Source: Chitinophaga skermanii (GTDB lineage: Bacteria > Bacteroidota > Bacteroidia > Chitinophagales > Chitinophagaceae). Taken from it: 64,000 nucleotides of DNA. The position numbers and the translations under genes are program-made. The stretch covers positions 325,689-389,688 of the forward strand of contig NZ_QLLL01000004.1 of NCBI RefSeq assembly GCF_003259335.1, read 5' to 3'. Numbering within the stretch: position 1 is the stretch's first letter; each line of letters starts with the position of its first letter. The notes beneath the pieces are model-generated. The model worked only from the letters and a program-made list of their open reading frames with translations, ran no database searches and was not told the DNA's origin. Below, piece by piece: positions 1-8,199 of the stretch.

Positions 1-1
1 A

Positions 2-364
2 AGTCGTGTTGTAGCGGGCCGGAAGCTTGCAGGCGCTGTAGTTGATAGCATTGCACAAGGACGCGTTTGGAGCGGTACAGAAGCCAAAAGAATAGGTTTA
101 GTAGATCAACTTGGCGGTATTGAAGATGCGTTAAAACATGCGGCTAAATTGGCCAATTTGCCGGGTTACCGTGTAGAGCAATACCCAGAATTGAAAAACC
201 CATTATCGAAGTATATGAAAACATTGGGTAATGCGCAGCTAAGCGAGTCGATTATTGCGAAGGAATTGGGTACGAACTACGCGATTTACAAGCAATTAAA
301 AAGCTTGCAAGCCATGAAAGGTGAAGTACAAGCACGCTTGCCTTACGACTTTACGATTCAATAA
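2..364 (+). CDS. sppA: Signal peptide peptidase SppA (protease IV), C-terminal fragment
   Basis: Only the last 120 residues are present; the gene begins before the window. The frame is open from base 2. The segment VWSGTEAKRIGLVDQLGG followed by an IEDALKHAAKLA helix is the C-terminal signature of SppA serine proteases of the ClpP/crotonase-like fold, membrane-bound enzymes that degrade cleaved signal peptides. The catalytic Ser and Lys lie upstream and cannot be checked. The terminal region ending in a basic, helical tail is typical of the long two-domain SppA form. A strong hairpin with a T-run follows 26 bases after the stop, so this is the end of its transcript. Identification rests on motif recognition. 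Confidence 0.85.
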   Translation, partial: SRVVAGRKLAGAVVDSIAQGRVWSGTEAKRIGLVDQLGGIEDALKHAAKLANLPGYRVEQYPELKNPLSKYMKTLGNAQLSESIIAKELGTNYAIYKQLKSLQAMKGEVQARLPYDFTIQ

Positions 365-389
365 AGTGATGTAATAATAATATTTGAAG

Positions 390-420
390 AACCGGGATGG
401 CAATCGATCCCGGTTTTTTT
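390..420 (+). terminator. Intrinsic terminator after sppA
   Basis: A 9-bp perfect stem (AACCGGGAT / ATCCCGGTT) with an 8-base loop runs directly into seven T residues. It lies 26 bases beyond the sppA stop. Confidence 0.85.
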
Positions 421-603
421 ATGTAAACAATTGAAGTAGTTCGTATACTCACTGGCCGTTTTAGCAAACAGGGTGAAGATATCGATGCACGTGGGTTTTA
501 TTCATACGTTACCCATGTAGCAGATAAAACAGTTCTATATCCAAGCATACATATCCACCCTACAGGTTAAAATGTTATTTTTACAACTTAGAAGAACCCT
601 TAT

Positions 604-1362
604 ATGAAACAATTACGATACCTAGCCATCATTGCTTTGTTACAGGCGTGTAATGGAACGCAACCAACTAACACTGCAGATTCTACTGTTGTAACTGCAG
701 ATAGTTCAACCCAGGTTCAACCCGCTGCTACTGCCCAAAGTGATCTTGATACCCTTCATGTGAATGGGAAAGTGTGGTACATATCACCTGCCACGGAAAG
801 TGAATTCAAAGGAGCAGATAGTATTGCGGTAGATACCAGCGAAATTAGGATGTTTGCAAAAGTTGGTCATGATATATCTTATAGGCATGGCGATACATTG
901 TTTGTAAAAGCCGAAAATGGTAAAATAGCTACGTTTGTAAACAACAAGTCTGATAATGACGATTATGCGCATTACCAGCTCCAAGGCATTTTGAAAGAAG
1001 CTAACCAAGTGTATGTGTTAGGTTCGTTTTATGAATGGTCGGATGGATATTTAGTAGACTTAAAAACGGGTAAGAAGCAAGAGATTTATTACAACCCGAA
1101 TGTTTCACCGAATAAGCAATTTATTATTACATCATCGTATGATTTAGTGGCTGCATTTGTAGATAATGGTTTTATGTTTTTGGAAAGGAAAGGGAATGGT
1201 GAATATACCAAGGTGGATCATAAGATATTGAAGGATTGGGGAACTGATGAATTTCGTTGGTTGGATGATGCAACACTGGTAGCGGAAAGGAAGCGTGTGA
1301 ATGAGGCAAACGGTTACGAGGAAACCATTGATTATATTAAGATTTCGATAAAGGATAAATAG
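604..1362 (+). CDS. Hypothetical lipoprotein, 252 aa
   Basis: I do not recognise the family. The N-terminus is a short lipoprotein signal peptide with lipobox LLQAC and the lipidated Cys at residue 16, followed by a Thr/Ser/Ala-rich linker (about residues 17-48) of the sort that holds a domain away from the membrane. The rest is soluble with alternating beta-like segments rich in Tyr, Asp and Gly (for example HGDTLFVKAENGKIATFV and SPNKQFIITSSYDLVAAF), which could be a beta-propeller or WG-repeat-like fold, but no clear repeat is visible. It stands alone between two terminators. Start chosen because it gives a correctly spaced lipobox. Confidence 0.75.
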   Translation: MKQLRYLAIIALLQACNGTQPTNTADSTVVTADSSTQVQPAATAQSDLDTLHVNGKVWYISPATESEFKGADSIAVDTSEIRMFAKVGHDISYRHGDTLFVKAENGKIATFVNNKSDNDDYAHYQLQGILKEANQVYVLGSFYEWSDGYLVDLKTGKKQEIYYNPNVSPNKQFIITSSYDLVAAFVDNGFMFLERKGNGEYTKVDHKILKDWGTDEFRWLDDATLVAERKRVNEANGYEETIDYIKISIKDK

Positions 1363-1426
1363 TACAAAGTGTTTTGGATAAAATTATCCAAGCCACTCAC
1401 AATAGATTCTTCGTTTAAGAAATAGC

Positions 1427-1457
1427 AAACGGGCTTTACTTGGTAGAGCCCGTTTTT
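1427..1457 (+). terminator. Intrinsic terminator, probably bidirectional
   Basis: ACGGGCT and AGCCCGT form a 7-bp stem with an 11-base loop followed by seven T residues. A-rich sequence on the left side means it could also end the convergent minus-strand gene at 1458-1814. Confidence 0.8.
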
Positions 1458-1814
1458 TTATTGTTCCGAATCTTCATCTCCATAGGACTTAGACGAGAGC
1501 CGGATCACTTGGTTATTGGTATTATTAACAATGTCTTGCGCTGTTAACCTTAATCTTCTTAAGCCATCGGCTAGAGCTTCCATACTTCTTTCCATTTCAG
1601 CAGCTAAGCGATTGTGGTATTCGATGGCATCGGACATTGATTTGATATGATCATTTAATACGTTACAGAGTACCTGCGACCCGCTAAAGGGATCGAAAGA
1701 TTGTATCGTCATCATAATACTATCATAAGCGTCGATCATTTTATTCAATGCTGCTTCATTTTCTACGCCGTTATCGACATGGGGGAAAGGAGATTGGTGT
1801 TTTGTGCTAGCCAT
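1458..1814 (-). CDS. Hypothetical helical protein, 118 aa
   Basis: No family recognised. The protein has no signal peptide or membrane segment. From about residue 20 to 105 it is almost continuously helix-forming (AALNKMIDAYDSIMMTIQSF, AAEMERSMEALADGLRRLRL), with heptad-like hydrophobic spacing that suggests a helical bundle or short coiled coil. The C-terminus is acidic (GDEDSEQ). It is convergent with the lipoprotein gene and shares its terminator region. It could be a small cytoplasmic accessory protein; nothing around it indicates a role. Confidence 0.6.
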   Translation of the reverse strand: MASTKHQSPFPHVDNGVENEAALNKMIDAYDSIMMTIQSFDPFSGSQVLCNVLNDHIKSMSDAIEYHNRLAAEMERSMEALADGLRRLRLTAQDIVNNTNNQVIRLSSKSYGDEDSEQ

Positions 1815-1945
1815 AAACAGGAGATTTTGAGGAAAAACGATGCAGTAAATTAATGAGAAACGTTGTTGGGCTTTGTTAAGTACATGTTATTACATGTTAA
1901 ATACCCATAAATAGACTTTTACATGCATATTGGGAAATTTCTTAT

Positions 1946-1958
1946 CGCTACTGTAGCG
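1946..1958. promoter_or_regulatory. 13-bp palindrome CGCTACTGTAGCG
   Basis: Perfect odd-centred palindrome in the gap between the divergent genes at 1814 and 2099. The core GCTACTGTAGCGG recurs at 6963-6975 in another divergent gap. The rest of the 1815-2098 gap is AT-rich and shows nothing else I can support. Operator or small hairpin is possible. Confidence 0.3.
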
Positions 1959-2098
1959 GGTTTAAGTGGTTTTTAGGAAAATTTTTAAAGAAAGGGGGTA
2001 ACAACTTTTTAGCTGTGCTGATATACTTACGAATCATCTACTGGCGCACGCCGAAAAGCCAAAAAAGAATAGAGTAGGCATTACTTAAATTTATTTTT

Positions 2099-3073
2099 AT
2101 GAAAAACGCTTTATTATTTGCTACAGGTTTTGCGCTTACTGCTACTATGTTTTTTTCATGTAAAAAGAACGATACAGTAACGCCTATATCTACCGTACAA
2201 TCTACAAAAGCATTTATCGAAAAATATAGTCCTGCTACACAAAAATTTACCTTCAACGTTAGCAGTTTACCTCAAACACTTTCTCTTCAAAGCGGCACAA
2301 AACTTACCATTCCACAAGGAGCATTTACAGTGGATGGCCGGCCGGCCACCGGTAGTATTACTGTAGAAGTAATGGAAATGATGAACCGTTCGAGCTTAGT
2401 TCGTGCGGGTGTAAATACAAACCATATTTCGGGTCTGCCCTTAGTATCTCAAGGTTCTTTCTTCTTTGATGCAAAAGTAAATGGAGTGGATGCTGATAGG
2501 CGATTAGCGGAGTTGGTAGAATTTAAAGTACCTGCGAAAGATGCCGATTTTACACAAATTTGGATAGGTAGAGAAGACACTTTAGCGGGTAGGGATGCGT
2601 TACAATTTGGTTGGGATCAACCGGTGAGAAGACAAGGTGTGAATTTAGAAGTTAAGAAAAGTGAGGGCAATTTCATCTTTAATTTCGGCAGCTTGGGATG
2701 GATTAACTGTGATGTATTCTACAGCTACAGCAATCCTAAAACCACGGTGCGTGTTGCGTTGCAAAATAACCCTGGTACGTTAGCTTCTTTTAGAGCCAAT
2801 ACAGGTGAAACGTACGTGTATTTCTGTGCAAAGGGTAGCAATGTGGTGGCCCAGTTCTATTATCCTGATGGCCCGAACGGCGCAAAGAGTTACGACAATT
2901 CAATGCCTATTGGTGTAGAAGGTAGGTTGATCTCTTTCAGCATTAAAAACGGTCAATTCTTCTTAGCGAAAAAAGATATTACCATCAGTGCCAACCAACA
3001 AGAAACACTTGTATTAGCGCCTTCTACAGAAAGTGCTATTCAAAGTGAAATTGATGCGCTGAGTAACTTATAA
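2099..3073 (+). CDS. Hypothetical lipoprotein, 324 aa
   Basis: The signal peptide ends in lipobox FFSC with Cys at residue 21, followed by a Lys/Asn/Thr linker. Residues about 57-90 (LSLQSGTKLTIPQGAF... ATGSITVEV) resemble the ZU5-like or beta-sandwich opening seen in many Bacteroidota surface lipoproteins in which a stretch of beta strands begins with a SGT-x-hydrophobic-PxGAF motif. The middle reads as beta-rich with the sequence SQGSFFFDAKVNG. No enzymatic motif is visible. It is monocistronic: AT-rich upstream sequence, and a strong terminator 53 bases after its stop. Function unknown; surface adhesion or structural role is only a guess. Confidence 0.7.
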   Translation: MKNALLFATGFALTATMFFSCKKNDTVTPISTVQSTKAFIEKYSPATQKFTFNVSSLPQTLSLQSGTKLTIPQGAFTVDGRPATGSITVEVMEMMNRSSLVRAGVNTNHISGLPLVSQGSFFFDAKVNGVDADRRLAELVEFKVPAKDADFTQIWIGREDTLAGRDALQFGWDQPVRRQGVNLEVKKSEGNFIFNFGSLGWINCDVFYSYSNPKTTVRVALQNNPGTLASFRANTGETYVYFCAKGSNVVAQFYYPDGPNGAKSYDNSMPIGVEGRLISFSIKNGQFFLAKKDITISANQQETLVLAPSTESAIQSEIDALSNL

Positions 3074-3125
3074 TTCATTCTAGGTATAGAAAGAGTTAAC
3101 CCCAAATTGGCAAGCCATCAAAAAC

Positions 3126-3159
3126 AAAAAGCCGTCTCTACCGGGTAGAGGCGGCTTTT
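3126..3159. terminator. Bidirectional intrinsic terminator (GCCGTCTCTAC type)
   Basis: AAAAGCCGTCTCTACC pairs with GGTAGAGGCGGCTTTT (one G-T pair) around a single-base loop, with an A-run on one side and T-run on the other. It separates the convergent lipoprotein gene and the SRPBCC gene. Nearly the same stem recurs at 36915-36951 and 47386-47421. Confidence 0.85.
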
Positions 3160-3180
3160 GCTTGTATATAAAAAGACGGT

Positions 3181-3738
3181 TTATTTTGATCCTGTTTCGC
3201 ACACGGTGCTTAGGTGGTTTAGCCCTTGTTCGATGTAGGGGCCGTATAACCTGTCCATCACGAAACCCCGAACCTTCCACCAAGGCATCATACCTACATT
3301 GGTTTCTAATACCCAGCGGATGGCGGTACCGTTGGCATCGCCGGTGGTAGGTTTAATTTGGATAGTGCCGATCATGGGTTTCATACCTTGAAAGGTTACT
3401 TCGTATTTGATACCTGTAGCAGGATCTGATTCCAAGATTTTTACGGTGCCTTCTTCTTGGTTACTGGTGTTTACGTAAGTAAATGTAGCGCCTACGCCAT
3501 GGCTTGGTGTTGACATAGATTTAAGCGTTAAGCCGCTTTTATCGTTATAGCCGGGACTCCAAGGATTCCAATTGTGCCAGTTCTTAAAATTGGAAATTTG
3601 CTCGTACACGGTGCTCGTTGGCGCGTTAATACTGCCCGAACGTTCCGAGCTGGCATTTGACGGCAGCATCAAGGAAAGAAGGAATCCCAAGATGCAGAAG
3701 ATCAATACGCTAACGATAAATAATTTAATCAATCGCAT
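3181..3738 (-). CDS. SRPBCC-fold (polyketide cyclase/START-like) protein, membrane-anchored
   Basis: Residues 5-25 are one hydrophobic anchor (IKLFIVSVLIFCILGFLLSL). The rest is a single SRPBCC/polyketide_cyc2-like domain: the opening SGSINAPTSTVYEQISNFKNWHNWNPW is the classic first strand and helix of this fold, which forms a hydrophobic ligand pocket. Length 185 aa is normal. It is the second gene of a tandem pair; the upstream paralogue ends two bases before this start, so they are co-transcribed. Ligand unknown. The two copies differ enough to suggest an old duplication. Pfam-level assignment is confident, function is not. Confidence 0.85.
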   Translation of the reverse strand: MRLIKLFIVSVLIFCILGFLLSLMLPSNASSERSGSINAPTSTVYEQISNFKNWHNWNPWSPGYNDKSGLTLKSMSTPSHGVGATFTYVNTSNQEEGTVKILESDPATGIKYEVTFQGMKPMIGTIQIKPTTGDANGTAIRWVLETNVGMMPWWKVRGFVMDRLYGPYIEQGLNHLSTVCETGSK

Positions 3739-3740
3739 GT

Positions 3741-4271
3741 TTATGTAGTTGTAATCGTTTCAATTTTGCGTAGTCCTTTCTCGAAATCTGGTCCTACGTA
3801 TTTATCCATTAACCGGCCGAACAGCTTTTTAATAGGATGTAAGCCTGTATTCATTTCGAATGTCCAGGTTATTTTTACGCCGGGCGTACCGGGTTCGAAG
3901 CGGAAAGTGCTTTTATTGATACCTCGGCCTTCGAAGTGGATATCGCAGGTAATGAGTTCATAGGGCCTGGATTCGTTGATGGTAACTGAGCCGCTACCAA
4001 CATGCTTTTGTTGGCTATGCCAGCGGTAGAAAGCCCCGGCACCGCTCGTTTTTTCGCCGAACGTGGTTTGCATATTAGGATCTAAACCGAACCATGGCGA
4101 CCATGTTGGCCAATTTTTAAGATCATTCACTTGCTCGAACAGTGTTTCTATAGGAGCTTTGATGGTACGTGAGCGCTCCACCCTGATTAAAGAAGGTAAA
4201 AAGAGGGAAAAGATCACCAGGCCTAGAATGATTAATAAAACGGCCCCTAACAAAATATATAATGCTTGCAT
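3741..4271 (-). CDS. SRPBCC-fold protein, membrane-anchored (paralogue)
   Basis: Paralogue of the downstream gene. Residues about 5-27 form a hydrophobic anchor (LLGAVLLIILGLVIFSLFL), followed by RSRTIKAPIETLFEQVNDLKNWPTWSPW, the same SRPBCC opening, and a closing strand ITWTFEMNTGLHPIKKLFGRL. It is the first gene of the pair. Between it and the ABC permease upstream there are 79 bases without a clear terminator, so all three, and perhaps bioA, may form one minus-strand transcript. No ligand can be assigned. Confidence 0.85.
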   Translation of the reverse strand: MQALYILLGAVLLIILGLVIFSLFLPSLIRVERSRTIKAPIETLFEQVNDLKNWPTWSPWFGLDPNMQTTFGEKTSGAGAFYRWHSQQKHVGSGSVTINESRPYELITCDIHFEGRGINKSTFRFEPGTPGVKITWTFEMNTGLHPIKKLFGRLMDKYVGPDFEKGLRKIETITTT

Positions 4272-4350
4272 GATGTAGTTTTTACTGGGTAAACCAAGTG
4301 CTACACGGAGGTACAGGTTACTATAAGTTACTGAAAAATGTGCAATTAAA

Positions 4351-5439
4351 CTATTCCCAACGGAATACCTTTACGGCTACAGCGTACACCACTACCGCCC
4401 AAATAGCTAGTACGAGTAATTGGGGGCCTACATTCCAAATATGTAAGCCTTCGAAAGCCACTTGTCGCATAGCATCATTTAAGTGCGTAAGCGGCATAAT
4501 ACGGCAGATAGGTTGCAACCAGGTAGGGAAGTTGTCGATAGGGAAGAAGGTGCCTGCTAAGAGGAATTGAGGCAGGGTAATGATGTTGGCGAATGGTGGG
4601 ATGGTACTTTCATTCTTCGCAATGCCACTCACCACGAAACCAAAACCCATAAATACAATCAACCCGATAACCGACAATAACAACATTTCCAAGAAAGTTG
4701 TAAAGCCATGGATCAAGGTGAATCCGAAACCGAAATAGCCAATACCAATAATAATAACAGAGCCAAACAGTTGAAATGTTAAGCGGCTGAGCGCTTCACC
4801 TAAAATGATATAAGCGCGGTGAATAGGTGTTGCAAAGAAACGCTTTAACACTAATGTTTGTCGTAAACTAAAGAATAGAAAAGCGGTACCGAAAACGGCT
4901 GCGCTCATTAATGAGAAACCCAGCTGGCCGGGTAAGATAAAATCGATGGTTTTATATTTTCGACCTTCAATTGTTGTTGTTTTCACCTCTGCTGCTGAAG
5001 GGCGAGGGTGCAAGTCAAGATCAATGCGGTTGATGGTTTCATTCAGCACATTCATGAATGGTCCGAAAGTTTGACCGGAAGCAGTACTAGTGCGAACGTT
5101 CACTTGGATACGTTCGTTCGCAGGTGCTTGAATATTGATAATGGCTGCTAAATTCCCTTTTTTTAACTCGGCCTCCATATCGGCGGCAGGTTTATCTTCT
5201 ACAAGTTTGATGGCGGGATTCTTAAGCAAACCGTAATAAACTGGGTTGCCGGTATTGGAAGCGTGATCTACGCCTACACGAATGCTACTGCCTTTTCCAC
5301 CTAAAAATCCAAATACCAAGATAAATACCAACGGAAAGGCCAAGCTGAATACCACAGCGCTCGGGCTTCTGAATATTGCCCTGATGCTGGCTTTCATAAT
5401 GGCCATCATGGCTCTCCATTGGCTATACTGTTCTGCCAT
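4351..5439 (-). CDS. ABC-2 type transporter permease
   Basis: The protein has the ABC-2 (type 2 export) layout: a first membrane helix at about residues 27-48 (SAVVFSLAFPLVFILVFGFL), a long periplasmic loop (about 50-165) and five or so helices in the C-terminal half (FSLMSAAVFGTAFLFFSL, FGSVIIIGIGYFGFGF, LLLSVIGLIVFMGFGFVV). The motif IPPFANIITLPQFLLAGTFFPIDNFPTWLQ is characteristic of DrrB/NatB-like ABC-2 permeases. Such permeases need a separate ATPase; none is encoded beside it in this window. It sits between the SRPBCC pair and bioA on the same strand. Substrate unknown. Confidence 0.88.
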   Translation of the reverse strand: MAEQYSQWRAMMAIMKASIRAIFRSPSAVVFSLAFPLVFILVFGFLGGKGSSIRVGVDHASNTGNPVYYGLLKNPAIKLVEDKPAADMEAELKKGNLAAIINIQAPANERIQVNVRTSTASGQTFGPFMNVLNETINRIDLDLHPRPSAAEVKTTTIEGRKYKTIDFILPGQLGFSLMSAAVFGTAFLFFSLRQTLVLKRFFATPIHRAYIILGEALSRLTFQLFGSVIIIGIGYFGFGFTLIHGFTTFLEMLLLSVIGLIVFMGFGFVVSGIAKNESTIPPFANIITLPQFLLAGTFFPIDNFPTWLQPICRIMPLTHLNDAMRQVAFEGLHIWNVGPQLLVLAIWAVVVYAVAVKVFRWE

Positions 5440-5508
5440 ATCTAAAATTTTGAAAAACGGCGTAAAACTACTACTGTTTTGGCCATTTACATAATTAAAA
5501 TTTAAAGA

Positions 5509-6801
5509 TTAGGCTTGTAGTTCGCCTTGCGCCACTAAGGAAAGCAAATCCCGGATGCCTTGGTAAACTGTGTCGAGCTGCTCGTTGGTGATGCAATAAG
5601 GAGGTAAAATATACAGCGTATTGCCCAATGGGCGTAACATGATACGTTTTTTCTTAAAGTATTGATGGAGATACTTAGCTAGGTTGTTGGTATAGGTGTC
5701 TTCCCCGCTACTGACCACTTCAAAAGCGAGAATAGTACCTTGAATACGTACGTTCTTCACCTCGTTGCATTGCGATAAGAAGGTTTTAAATTGAAGGTGT
5801 TTTTGATGAATGCGCACCCTGTTTTCAAAACACTTTTCATCCAAGAATATGTCTAAACTTGCCAATGCTACAGCACAAGCAAGCGAGTTAGCTGTATAAG
5901 AATGCCCATGGAACAATGTTTTTAAAGAGCTATCGGAGAGGAAGGCATTGTAAATATTATCGGAGCAAGTAGTTACCCCCAAAGCAATCGCGCCACCTGT
6001 TAACCCTTTCGATAAACACATGATATCGGGGGCGGTATTGAAATATTGGCAAGCGAAATTGCGACCGGTTCTTCCGAAGCCAGTCATAATCTCGTCGGCA
6101 ATTAATAACATACCTTCTTCTTTACAATGTGCCAACAATTGATCCATGAGGGAAGCGCTGTACATTAACATACCGCCGGCACCTTGTACCAATGGTTCAA
6201 AAATAAAAGCAATTGTTTCTGGTGCTAGGCTGGTAATTTCATCTTTAAGTGCTTGGATATTTTGATGCGTAGGTGTGTCGATAAAGTGTACATCGAACAA
6301 GAATTCTTCGAATGCATGGGTAAAAACACTGCGAGCGCTAATACTCATGGCACCAAATGTATCGCCGTGGTAGGCATTTTTGAAGGCGATGATTTTCTTC
6401 CTTGGAGAACCCAAGTTATGCCAATATTGAATGGCCATTTTCATAGCCACTTCAACAGCTGTGGAACCATTGTCGGAATAAAACAATTTTTGTTGTTTGC
6501 CCGGTAGTATAGGCAATAAGCGTTCTGCGAGTTGTACAGCCGGTTCGTGGGTATAGCCAGCAAAAATGCAATGTTGCAAGGTGCGTGCTTGTTCTGCCAA
6601 TTTCTCTGCAATATGCGGATGAGCATGCCCGTGAATATTCACCCACCAACTCGACGTAGCATCAATGTAAGCATTCTCCTCTTCATCAAACAACAAAGCA
6701 CCTTCACCCCGAACAATGCCAATAGGCGCAGGAGCGGTCTGCATTTGCGTATAAGGATGCCATATAACTGCCTGGTCGCGTTCGCTTAATGTCTTTTTCA
6801 T
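5509..6801 (-). CDS. bioA: Adenosylmethionine-8-amino-7-oxononanoate aminotransferase
   Basis: BioA converts KAPA to DAPA with S-adenosylmethionine as amino donor, a middle step of biotin synthesis, in the cytoplasm. The sequence shows the BioA N-terminal signature IWHPYTQM, the SSWWVNIHGHAHP segment, the class III aminotransferase motif IADEIMTGFGRTG and the PLP-lysine motif LSKGLTGG. The frame stays open to 6852, but I chose the ATG at 6801: it gives 430 aa, normal for BioA, and begins with MKKTLSERDQ just before the conserved region. A TATATTTG -7 box lies immediately upstream (6807-6814, minus), so the longer form would start before its own promoter. No other biotin gene is nearby. Confidence 0.93.
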   Translation of the reverse strand: MKKTLSERDQAVIWHPYTQMQTAPAPIGIVRGEGALLFDEEENAYIDATSSWWVNIHGHAHPHIAEKLAEQARTLQHCIFAGYTHEPAVQLAERLLPILPGKQQKLFYSDNGSTAVEVAMKMAIQYWHNLGSPRKKIIAFKNAYHGDTFGAMSISARSVFTHAFEEFLFDVHFIDTPTHQNIQALKDEITSLAPETIAFIFEPLVQGAGGMLMYSASLMDQLLAHCKEEGMLLIADEIMTGFGRTGRNFACQYFNTAPDIMCLSKGLTGGAIALGVTTCSDNIYNAFLSDSSLKTLFHGHSYTANSLACAVALASLDIFLDEKCFENRVRIHQKHLQFKTFLSQCNEVKNVRIQGTILAFEVVSSGEDTYTNNLAKYLHQYFKKKRIMLRPLGNTLYILPPYCITNEQLDTVYQGIRDLLSLVAQGELQA

Positions 6802-6806
6802 GGTTT

Positions 6807-6835
6807 CAAATATAGGGGATTTTGATATACAGCAA
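6807..6835 (-). promoter_or_regulatory. Candidate bioA promoter
   Basis: On the minus strand a perfect -7 box TATATTTG follows a CTTG -33 element after an 18-base spacer. The predicted start of transcription falls at the bioA ATG, implying a leaderless or very short leader. The spacer is slightly shorter than the 19-21 bases usual for Bacteroidota. Confidence 0.4.
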
Positions 6836-6954
6836 GATATGATTGTGCTCATGTATATTTTCTGTTATCAATTGTGCATTTTATCCCAATTCATTGGCTA
6901 CGTATATAGTCAAATGCGCCATGATACTACAAATGTTCATTTTATTAATATCCG

Positions 6955-6975
6955 CCGCTATGGCTACTGTAGCGG
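6955..6975. promoter_or_regulatory. Inverted repeat containing GCTACTGTAGCGG
   Basis: CCGCTA and TAGCGG flank a 9-base centre, and the nested core GCTACTGTAGC is itself palindromic. It lies in the divergent gap between bioA and the GNAT gene and shares 13 identical bases with the site at 1946-1958. Confidence 0.3.
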
Positions 6976-7091
6976 CTTGCAGGCTTTCGTTGCAACTATT
7001 TTCGTAATTTTGTGTTAAGCTTAATCGTCACGCAAATTCGTTCTATCTTCATTTTAACCCTGCATTTTTTCCCGCGAAAAAATCTTATATT

Positions 7092-7391
7092 ATGGATATA
7101 AAACAAATTCCCGTAACCGATAATGAATTGGCACATCAATTCGAAATGAAGGTAAACGGGCAAATAGCGAAAATTGAATACATGATGTCGGGTGAAAGGA
7201 TGTTTCTTACGCATACGGAAGTACCCGTTTCGTTAGAAGGTCAAGGTGTAGCCGCACACATGGTAGAGAAAGTACTACAAATTATCGACGAACGGAAATT
7301 GAAACTCGTGCCACTATGTCCATATGTTGCCAGCTATCTTCGTAAACATCCTGAATGGAAAAGATTACTGGCCCACGGCATTCGTATTTAA
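7092..7391 (+). CDS. YjdJ-type GNAT-fold N-acetyltransferase
   Basis: A 99-residue protein of the small GNAT family typified by E. coli YjdJ. Residues about 12-85 cover the fold: EMKVNGQIAKIEYMM (strands 1-2), LTHTEVPVSLEGQGVAAHMVEKVL (strand plus the acetyl-CoA pyrophosphate loop, here EGQGVA in place of QGxGxG/A) and LVPLCPYVASYLRKHPEW. Substrate unknown. It opens a run of five same-strand genes with small gaps. In E. coli yjdJ neighbours yjdI, and a YjdI-like Fe-S gene is present here three genes downstream, which supports both calls. A TAATTTTG -7-like box lies at 7005-7012 without a good -33 partner. Confidence 0.85.
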   Translation: MDIKQIPVTDNELAHQFEMKVNGQIAKIEYMMSGERMFLTHTEVPVSLEGQGVAAHMVEKVLQIIDERKLKLVPLCPYVASYLRKHPEWKRLLAHGIRI

Positions 7392-7435
7392 ACACAACAT
7401 TTAGTTAATATTTTATCTTATAAAAACGTATAGTC

Positions 7436-7804
7436 ATGACCGTTAATTTCAACGACGCACACAAGTTGCACCAAGAATGGAAACAAAATCTTTTGCAATC
7501 AGAGCACGAAACAAAATCAATGAACCAAGAATTGACTGTTTTAGTGAATGATGCAAAAACAGAAGAACAAAGAAAAACGGTTGATCACCTGCAGAATCAA
7601 TTAATTCGTCAGAAAGAAGTTATCAACGACCAATTGGCATGGGTGGTGAAAGCTGATAAAATTATGAGTGAAAAAACGGCAGATGACAATGAGATTAGTA
7701 TTTTACATAAGAAAATGGTGGATGACATGGATACCTTCAACCGCCTGTTCAATGAATTACGTGTAGAGTTCAGAAACTTTAAAAGCTCTTTATTAAACTC
7801 ATGA
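7436..7804 (+). CDS. Hypothetical coiled-coil protein, 122 aa
   Basis: No family recognised. It is highly charged and helical from end to end, with few Gly or Pro and heptad-like runs (HKLHQEWKQNLLQSEHETKS, DKIMSEKTADDNEISILHKK), so a coiled coil is likely. No signal peptide or membrane segment and no Cys. Its stop overlaps the start of the OsmC gene by the ATGA arrangement, which implies translational coupling and a role linked to the redox cluster it sits in. That role is not evident from the sequence. Confidence 0.7.
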   Translation: MTVNFNDAHKLHQEWKQNLLQSEHETKSMNQELTVLVNDAKTEEQRKTVDHLQNQLIRQKEVINDQLAWVVKADKIMSEKTADDNEISILHKKMVDDMDTFNRLFNELRVEFRNFKSSLLNS

Positions 7805-8199
7805 TAGCAACAGTAACGTTAGGTGCAGAGGATTTCGAAATGAAAGCCGTGATGCGCCAACATGAATTATTATTAGACGAACCCGTTAATTATGGCGGAA
7901 AAGATCTTGGTCCTGCATCCATGGAGTTGCTTTGCGCAACTTTGGGTGCTTGCACCGTAGCCACGTTGAAAATGTATCTCAACCGTAAAGGTTGGCAAAT
8001 CCATGGCTTGGAAGCAGTTGTGGAAAGAACGGCAACGGTCAACATAAAGCCGGTCTTCACTGTTAATATTACAGTAAAAGGTGATTTAACACCTGAACAA
8101 ACCCAACGTATGCTTGATATTGCAAATGCATGTCCTGTGCATAAAGCGTTGGAGGGAAGCAATAAGATTATTACAAAATTAGAGGTCAATGGAAGCTAA
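7801..8199 (+). CDS. OsmC family protein
   Basis: OsmC/Ohr-fold thiol-dependent peroxidases reduce organic hydroperoxides in the cytoplasm. The two family cysteines are visible, one in MELLCATLGACTVATLKMYL and one in NACPVHKALEGS, on 132 residues, close to the usual length. The first motif contains two Cys (residues about 43 and 50), the second being the usual peroxidatic position. It overlaps the coiled-coil gene by 4 bases and the YjdI-like gene by 11 bases. It belongs to the general OsmC/YhfA group and is distinct from the true Ohr at 11071-11496. Confidence 0.9.
   Translation: MIATVTLGAEDFEMKAVMRQHELLLDEPVNYGGKDLGPASMELLCATLGACTVATLKMYLNRKGWQIHGLEAVVERTATVNIKPVFTVNITVKGDLTPEQTQRMLDIANACPVHKALEGSNKIITKLEVNGS

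Noticed and set aside
784-1008. Minus-strand frame in the first lipoprotein gene
   Set aside because: Antisense shadow of the lipoprotein coding sequence with non-protein-like composition, as are many other frames in this window.
6802-6852. N-terminal extension of bioA to 6852
   Set aside because: The extra residues are not BioA-like and lie over the -7 box found at 6807-6814.
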